NCBI GenBank assembly: GCA_013397115.1
Contig: VWZW01006249.1
Location: forward strand, 1,996,208-2,060,207
Direction of reading: 5' to 3'
Length of the DNA stretch: 64,000 bases
DNA from: Edolisoma coerulescens
Lineage: Eukaryota; Chordata; Aves; Passeriformes; Campephagidae
Below are positions 57,004 to 64,000 of this stretch, in pieces. The stretch's first letter is position 1, and every line of letters begins with the position of its first letter. The notes beneath the pieces are model-generated. The model was not told the origin of the DNA and ran no database searches. It was given only the letters and a program-made list of their open reading frames with translations. A program made the translations under genes and the position numbers.

Positions 57004-60000
57004 GCCAAAGATGACAGTCAAGCACAGAACCTCGGAAAGCATCCAAATAAGCAGCATGGAGAAACCATAGTTGGAAGGTTTCAATGGCTACTTTAATGAA
57101 TTAGTAAATAATATGGAAAATGGACTTTCTTGGTTCTCAGGTATCGAAATCCAGCTTCTAAAATGGATAGAGTGACTCTGCAACAAGAGAGGCTTGTGAG
57201 GGCAAAGTTAAGCTAGTCCCTGAACGATGCAATGTGAAAAGGGGTAACTCATGGAATCAGGTGGTAGGGTTATGCACCTGCCTTTGTCAATATGACAGCT
57301 AGTCACCATGTTGAAAACATTTGCCTTGAGGGAAAGGGAAATGTCTGTATTGCAAGATACTGTAGGATGAACAGATTTAAATTAGCTCAGTGTAAGATCT
57401 CTGCACAGACATAGCCTTAGAGTACACACCCTTTCAGCTTGACCTGCTGCAGTATAGGTCAAGCACATGATAAATCATGGCAATGGAATTCACGGTGACA
57501 CTGCTGTGAAGTCACCACATGCTTAGCAGTAAAGGGGGACACATCCTCCTGAAAAGCAGCATTAAACACTCCTCTTCAGAAATGCAAATTCTCTGCCTGC
57601 ATCCTTTCAGCCAGTATTCAAGAAAGCATGGAGGCAGACATGCAAATGTGTTGGTCATTATTCTGCTTAGTGAGCTCCAAATCTATTATTGGTCTTCTAT
57701 GCACATACAAAGCCATATTTAAATCTTATTAAAATGGCTGTATGTCTAAAATTACTCTGCCAAAGCCAGAGTGTGGTTACTTCACATTTAATGGCAGAGA
57801 GGTTGTCATTCAGTTCATGCTGTGCAAGAGCACAGAAAATATCTAAACCTCTTAAAATCATCTCCATATAGAAAATTTTATGGAAAATTACTGGCAAGTG
57901 TTAAGAAAGAAACTTTGCTTAGAAAATGTTCAGCCCATGCACTGCATAAGAAGAAACAGATTAGTGAAGTGTTTTGACATTACAGAGAAAAAATTGTTAT
58001 ACTGAATTAATTTGCCATATTTTTCATATGTTTCTTTATAAATATTTTTACACAAAGGAAGTATATAAATACAAAGGTAAAATGTTTTCGTTTGAAACCT
58101 ACATGCTATCAGATAAATTTTCAATGTAAATACTAAAAAAATTAAGTGGCCAAAAGCATGATTAACACACATTTTATAAAGACAATGTAACAAGAGGTAT
58201 GCAACACACTGTATTCCATTCCACAATGCATACTGCTTGTTTAGCACAGTGCTGAAAAGCTGCATCCCTTTGTGTTTGTTAATGACTCCATTTCTGGTGA
58301 ACGTGCAGGCAAACAAAAAGGCATTGGCAAACTGGAGGCTATTTTAACCACATATACACAATGGCTATGTAGTTGCACAGAATGGTACCACAGAAGTAAA
58401 CATGCAAGTGAAACAATTTCAAATGTAATTGTGTTTTTACAAAATGTCAAGTTCCCTAAAGTTGAAGAAAAGAGAAGCCCACATAACAAGCAAAATGTCA
58501 ACACTGTTCCAACAGCAGCGAAACCAGTAAACCTGCTGGTAGAACCAAGATAGCAAAAATCCAAAGGAAATGATGACTGAACTTTGTGGAATGTCTGTGC
58601 ACTTTCCACAATCATTCAGTCTGGTAACAGTACTTCAGGGTATAAGTATGGATGGAGTATGAAAATATAACGCAAACAATAAAAATCAGATACCATTAAT
58701 GCATTTGTAGAGTCTTCCATCAATCTCTGCATTTCAAAGTGCTGTAAGCATCATTGTCAAGGAGAACATTGAGACCTGCACTGTGGGGCTGATGGTGAGT
58801 GAAAAAAGAAATGAGGTCTTTTCAAACTAGCATATGAATAAGTCCTGACAGGTAATGAGTTAAGCACAAACCTTTGACCAGTATTCTGTGAACAAGAAAC
58901 ATGCCTGTAACTCATTTTCAAAAAGGTCTGCTCCGTGGTAAGCATCCTCTGCAAAGACAGGTACTGACTATTTGGGAAATCAAAGTTCCTAAAACTTAAC
59001 AGGGAGGAACGAGGCAAATAACACCCTGCTATTATGAAGAAAATTATCAAAACCTAGGCCTTGGAATGCCACTGCTGAGACACGTGCTCTGGGTAAAACT
59101 AACTACAGATGTTGATTTCCAGTCTTAGTCCTCAAAACACTTTTGCTGTAGAGACTTTTTTTCCCCTTTGACATTTGTTTTTGAAATTTACTAAAGAAAA
59201 TATACAGAATTTCTATTCTCATCTGGAAAATTTATATTTTGTTTAGACGGACTCCTAGAAACTGTTCCTTGTTCCTCATGTGTTGTCATAATGAAATTGC
59301 AAAACAAGAGATGAATTTGTCACAGTAGATTTGCTTCAAGCAAAGATTGGCTATGTTTTGATTTCACCTGATCAGAACACCTTTCCTGTTTTGTTTTGAT
59401 TTGTTTTCCCTTGCAGGCATTTAAGAAAAGCCAGAATCTCATTTGAAGTCTACATGGACTTCTATTGTAATCCTTATTTATACAAAATACTAATGCAGAT
59501 CTTGGATTTCTATTATTAAAATCTCCGTGTACTTGATATTCCTAGAATCTCCCTAAACATTTTGAAACAATGATCACTGTTTTTCAACAGTTTAAGGCTG
59601 TCAGCATGCTTTGGGTTGGGGACAGATGTGATCCTGAAAGCAAGATTATGCCACTAAAGTTCAAGGACAGATTAAGAATATGTCTACATGTGGCTTTCCA
59701 GGTCAGATTTCTCCAAACACAACTGTATTTTGCCACTCTGACCTATTTAGGTTGATGAAAACTGCTATGTTGTGCCATTCTGAAAGAGAAGCTAAGCAGC
59801 ATGCATGAAATCAGAAGTGAAAGACGGGACTGCATAATTTTTCCTTGCCTCCAACAATTTTGTTTTGATCTGAAAAACACCATGGCCACAAAGAAACCAG
59901 CTGCATAAGTGAGGATAAAACTAAGGCTGGTTAAAAATTTGTTCAGTTTGAGAAGTCTTCTGATAAAATTATTACGTTATAATATTGTTCTTCCTCTAAG

Positions 60001-60149
60001 AGCTTTTATAAAGAGCTTGTCAGTAAATGAGCTTATGAGGGAGGCTGAAATGGAACAAAGGAAGATCTATATACTCGGCATCTGTGGACTGTACCTACTT
60101 CTTATCTGCCCCTGAGAGAACATCTCCCTTTCACCCAACCCAGCAAGCA

Positions 60150-60155
60150 TTTATT
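60150..60155 (-). terminator. TRPM1: candidate TRPM1 poly(A) signal
   Basis: TTTATT on the + strand reads AATAAA on the TRPM1 strand, about 150 nt past the stop codon. It would give a short 3'UTR. Other signals lie further away. Confidence 0.45.
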
Positions 60156-60305
60156 TAAGAACAGAACATGTATCTATTAAGTTTAAAATAAGAGAAACAC
60201 ATATATCCAAAATTCTTCTTTAGAAATTAATTTTAAAATCCCTAATTTGTTCGATTAGTCACACTGTTTTCTCAACTCTTGGTAAAACAGGGGCCATAAA
60301 CCACT

Positions 60306-61566
60306 TTAACACTCAGTTTCTGTGGATGCATTTTCTTGCCTAGTTTTCTGTTCTTCTGTTGCGCTGCCAAACGCTACCACCAAACTAGTTACACTGCTGG
60401 CATGTCCTGGTCTATTTAATTTGTCCTTCACAGATTTGGCTTTCCGGGAATGGCTGTGCAAACTCTTGGAGCGTACTGATGGGAACCCAGAAGTCCTTTC
60501 TGGCTTTACTGACAGTAAATTCTCCTTCTCAGCCTTGACAGTGGCAGGCATAGAGGTGTAAGAGGCACTCATACCTGCTTCAGGAACATTACTATCATCA
60601 TCTGTGTCCGTCTGCTTCTCCTCTGCTTGCCTTTCTGCTTCAGAGATCAACCCAGGGTATTCCGGAGGACGCTCTTGAGAAAGCTGCTGCTCAACTTCGT
60701 ATTTCCACTCTGTGGCCCACTGCTCAATTGTAGAAGGGCACACCTGATCCATAATGGTACTATACTCCGAGGTCCAGTTGTTAACTCCTCCAACCAGCTT
60801 CCCACCTTGTGCAAATATAAAGCTCCTTGACTTCATCATTGTGGTTTGACAAGCACTGAAAGTTTCAGGAGGAAAATAGCGCATTGCTTTGGATTTGTCC
60901 AAGGGATAAGAGATGGTTGCTTCTAACTTGGTACGTTCTACTTTCAACTGAGTGTTCTGAAAATCTGATCCTGCTACTGACTGACTGTTCGTAACAGCAT
61001 TCATCTGGTTTACACTTCGAGGAATCATTCCATCGCTACTGAAAACCCCCTGCTTTTCACTCTTCAAACCACCTGAACCAGGTGGTCTGGAAACATTCTG
61101 TGCAATTTCTGATGTAGATTTACTGTGATCTACTGCGGTGACTGCATTAGCACTCGAGGTATGGAGTCCAGTTTGGTGTTCTGGAACCAGCATCCTTGGG
61201 TCTGCTGCATCTTCTTTGGTACCAATAGAATGGGCTTTTTTACGCATGGCTGGCGACATAGGCGTGGTGCTGTCATCATAGGTCAGCTCATCACCACTGA
61301 TGTGGTATTTGTACATGCTGTAACCATCAGAGCTGTTCACACTGCTCTGCCTCAGGAGATAAGCAGCATCGCACTCTGACGACGCCCACGAGCGCGTGTA
61401 CGTCAGCTCCGATTTGTCGATGCCCGCCAGCTTCTCCAGAGCGTTCACCATCCGACCAGAGAGCTCTTCCAGCTGAGAGAGCCGAAGGTCGACTGTCTGG
61501 AGAGAAGCTTTCATAAAATGTTCTCTTTCATTCACTTCTTCCAGCCTCATTGACATATTTTCAACT
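60306..61566 (-). CDS. TRPM1: TRPM1 last coding exon
   Basis: Acceptor taccccacag at 61567-61568, stop TAA at 60308-60306. The 1261 nt code for the coiled coil and the whole variable C-terminal tail. The in-frame extension upstream of the acceptor to 61634 is intronic. Confidence 0.95.
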
Positions 61567-63555
61567 CTGTGGGGTACAAAAGAGGAAGCAGAGAACAGAA
61601 CCTGTAGAATGGTGCAGTAACCCATTATTGGCACCCAGTTCCTAATTTCTTCCTAAGGCAGAATTTTGTGGTGTGTATCATGCCTTGTTCTTTTTTCTTA
61701 CGTGTAGCATCAAAAGCACAAGCATTTTCTTGTTATCTATGCTTTCCATGCACCATATTAGAGTGGCATTTGAACTCTGCCCTTATTTTCATGGCAGGAG
61801 AGCCCTCAGGGACAGACCACTATTAACATTTCTGCATGTGCCACCCACTGTGTGCTCAGTTGTTCTTTTTCACTGTGAAGCATCTAATTAATTACATCAA
61901 AAGTACTTTCTAATGACATGCTCACAGGGTGACTTAAAATAGCATCAAAGCATGTTGTAAAACAGGTTTTGCAGCTGTATGAGAGAGAAACATATACTGG
62001 TGTTGATGGGATTGCTTTAGCTCTTGAACTTCCTTTCTATTATGTATCAGCTGAAGGGAGTAGAACTACTGTCTAGTTCAATTAAAATAATACTTTTTCC
62101 CATTTTCTTCTTATCATTTATATCATATAATGGATGTGATGGTACTAGAAAAATGCATATAAAAGTAATTAATTGGAATGTGGCTTAGAGATCATATACT
62201 AGTAATTCTACTGTGGAAATTAAATTAACGGGTTTTTGGCTCTCACACACAAAAGATGACGAAGCATCTGGAGCAAGAAGCCATGAGAAATAAGCAAATC
62301 TGCTTTGTGCCCATAGACCATAGTGAATCAGTGAGGCTTATCAGCCCTGCTTTATTCTCTGCCACAATACCTAGGATTTTGACAAATTGCCATGGATAAC
62401 CAGTGTGATAGAAACTATTTGAATACATGTAGCAGGTTTAATTTACTTCTCTATTCTCAAATTTCAAATATAATAATGCAAGATGTTCAGGGCCCCTCTG
62501 AAGAGAAAAAGGTTTATCTATTAAAGAATTATATGGCTCACAGAGCTAATTCATAACAAATGTTAAAATGAAGATACATATAGATATATAGATAAATATG
62601 CACATGAAGTACTTCATCGACAAAATACTATGAGGTAGATTTAGGTGAAAGAGTGTTTAAAATGTGTACAATTTTCATTCCAGGGAGAATTTTTCTTCAT
62701 TTCAAGGAAGTGACAGAAGACCCCATATCTCTTGACTTACTTAGATCTACTGAGAGAATAGGCAGAGCCTTTGGGAACAGTCCTGCCAAGTGACCTGGTA
62801 AAAAAGGCTGCTGCCATTAGCACTGTGTGCTTACACTGCAATATGCAAACATTACCTAGTCCTCAGAATAGCATAATGATTTATATGTGAATATTACCAA
62901 TCTTTTAAATGGGGAAGTTCATACTGAAATGCCTTGTTCAAAGCCTGCAAGGGTATCTGTGGCAGAGATTAAAATGCAGCAGTTGTGAGTGCCAGACCCT
63001 AATGTAAACCACAGGTCCAAGGGAAGAACCCTCAGTGCTTTTGTCATTAAGCTCCATGTTTCTCCTGGTTGGATGAACTGTTGGAAACTCAACAAGCAGC
63101 AATTTGCTCAAATGGATAAAAAGCGTAACTGTGATCCTCAGATGGATGAGAGGTATAAAATTCATCACGAGCAAAAATGTTCTTACAACAAAGCTACCCG
63201 AACCAGCAGATTTAGTGACATAACAGAAGGAGTAACAAAAAGTTTGCTCTTGTGAGAGATGCACCTGCTCAGATAGTTATCTGGGATTCAGATCAGCTTC
63301 TGAGTTGGTGGTGGTTTTCTTCAAGATCACAATCTTTCGTATTTTAACTCAACTGTGGTTATAAAGAAGGTATTAAAAAGACTGTTCCTGACAAATGGTG
63401 TGGATTTTGTTACAACAGGTACCTTTCAGAGGTAACTCTGATGCGTTCATCATTAGATGACTGCTGCTCATCCTCTTTCTCCTGGAAGTATTCTTCTACA
63501 CACTGCTCTTCAAATTCATACAGTTTTTTTAGCTCTTCATCATTCAGAAATAACT
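60306..63555 (-). CDS. TRPM1: TRPM1, transient receptor potential melastatin 1 (last two exons only)
   Basis: TRPM1 is the non-selective cation channel opened downstream of mGluR6 in retinal ON-bipolar cells, also made in melanocytes. Only the cytoplasmic C-terminal 463 residues are in the window. They comprise an acidic helical segment (DEELKKLYEFEEQCVEEYF), the assembly coiled coil (VENMSMRLEEVNEREHFMKA and LRLSQLEELSGRMVNALEKL), then a long Ser/Thr-rich tail. Several tail blocks are shared with mammalian TRPM1 (ISYPLDKSK, KSRSFIFAQGGKLVGGVN, ENLLSVKPERTSGFPSVRSK), and the end is STETEC as I recall it for human TRPM1. The position next to MTMR10 agrees with TRPM1 rather than its paralogue TRPM3. 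The channel domains lie beyond 64,000. No frame break is seen. Confidence 0.94.
61567..63422 (-). other. TRPM1: TRPM1 last intron
   Basis: 1.9 kb, AT-rich, with a short TA-rich stretch near 62575-62602. No other feature is recognised. Confidence 0.7.
63423..63555 (-). CDS. TRPM1: TRPM1 penultimate coding exon
   Basis: 133 nt, acceptor ttgcacag, donor GAAAG|gtacct. It codes for LFLNDEELKKLYEFEEQC through DERIRVTSE, then an Arg codon split with the last exon. Confidence 0.94.
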
Positions 63556-64000
63556 CTGTGCAAAAGAGAAGAACAAAAGAGGAGTTTCCTTTTTCTGAAC
63601 TTCTGGCAGTCAATTTAAGTCCAATTTAGCAGTTTATTTTGGACATGGACATATTGCAGATTCTACTCCTGCACTAACTGAACAGATGATTTTTTTAAAT
63701 AGGCAATGAGCACTTAGCTAAGGATGGGCAGAGCTGTGAAGGCAATGGAATACATTATGACCATCATCTGCTTCCCTGGCCATCCACGTGGGGTTCTATG
63801 TTCTGAATAATTTTGGCACTGTTTAACAGCTGTGCATTGAACAAGCCAGATTTTACAAGATAAAGACCTGGGCATCTCTGCCAGTTTGACTGTTCCTTCA
63901 TTCAAGTGTTATTCTTAAAAGGATGCCAGTTATAGGCACCATATAAACTCATCAGATTGTTCACAGATATTCTTTGGATAAGATGTTAAGAAATTTATAA
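63556..64000 (-). other. TRPM1: TRPM1 intron, cut by window end
   Basis: The sequence continues into the preceding TRPM1 intron. I see no exon in it. Confidence 0.7.

Larger units (their letters stand above)
51728..60305. other. intergenic region between MTMR10 and TRPM1
   Basis: Apart from the CR1 pieces, simple repeats and cryptic-exon candidate listed, and the presumed TRPM1 3'UTR at its high-coordinate end, I see nothing supported here. ORFs are short and match no family I know. Confidence 0.65.

Noticed and set aside
58241..58615. Overlapping open frames on both strands at 58.2-58.6 kb
   Set aside because: No family match, no splice-site context, and the two strands are open together, which is typical of chance.
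61567..61634. Upstream in-frame extension of the TRPM1 last exon, with an ATG
   Set aside because: It precedes a good acceptor (taccccacag), and the spliced Arg codon restores the conserved SERVEN junction, so this is intron.
61567..64000. miR-211, which is hosted by TRPM1
   Set aside because: In mammals it lies in an intron much nearer the 5' end of TRPM1. That part of the gene is outside this window, and no such hairpin was noticed here.
1..64000. CRISPR arrays, operons, tRNA or rRNA genes, phage or IS elements
   Set aside because: The window is vertebrate nuclear DNA with spliced genes and LINE fragments. I saw no regularly spaced repeats and no tRNA box A/B pattern.

Overview
The window is nuclear DNA of a vertebrate, almost certainly a bird. 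It carries three conserved multi-exon genes with GT-AG introns. CR1 LINE 3' ends closing in the typical 'ttctgtgattctgtga' tail are scattered through it. The gene order FAN1(+) - MTMR10(-) - TRPM1(-) matches human 15q13.3. The species cannot be named from the sequence alone.

Positions 1-13,640 hold FAN1 on the + strand, a structure-specific DNA repair nuclease. Its 13 coding exons join without a frame break into a 1045-residue protein. The UBZ4 zinc finger, an SPYF MLH1-binding box, the SAP region, TPR-like helices and an intact VRR-NUC catalytic centre are all present. About 13,640-18,420 is a tail-to-tail interval. FAN1 has a short 3'UTR, and the rest is best read as the long 3'UTR of MTMR10, with several Pumilio-type motifs.

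Positions 18,419-51,010 hold MTMR10 on the - strand, a catalytically dead myotubularin. Its 16 coding exons join to 767 residues. Introns 2 (12.2 kb) and 5 (6.9 kb) are large and otherwise empty apart from low-complexity DNA, CpG-rich patches and one CR1 copy. Its CpG-island promoter is interrupted by a 383-base assembly gap (51,023-51,405).

Positions 51,406-60,305 are intergenic, with CR1 fragments, simple repeats and one possible cryptic exon. From 60,306 to the end lie the last two coding exons of TRPM1 (- strand), the C-terminal cytoplasmic part of the ON-bipolar-cell and melanocyte cation channel. The rest of that gene lies beyond the window.

The three genes do not form a pathway. They are neighbours by conserved synteny: one repairs DNA crosslinks, one supports phosphoinositide phosphatase complexes, one is an ion channel. 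I found no mobile cassette, CRISPR array, tRNA or rRNA gene, and no convincing new biological system. The points most worth checking are the conserved MLH1-binding box in FAN1, the exact loss of the MTMR10 active site, a possible short FAN1 isoform made by intronic polyadenylation, the Pumilio cluster, the cryptic exon upstream of MTMR10 and the CpG patches inside MTMR10 introns.
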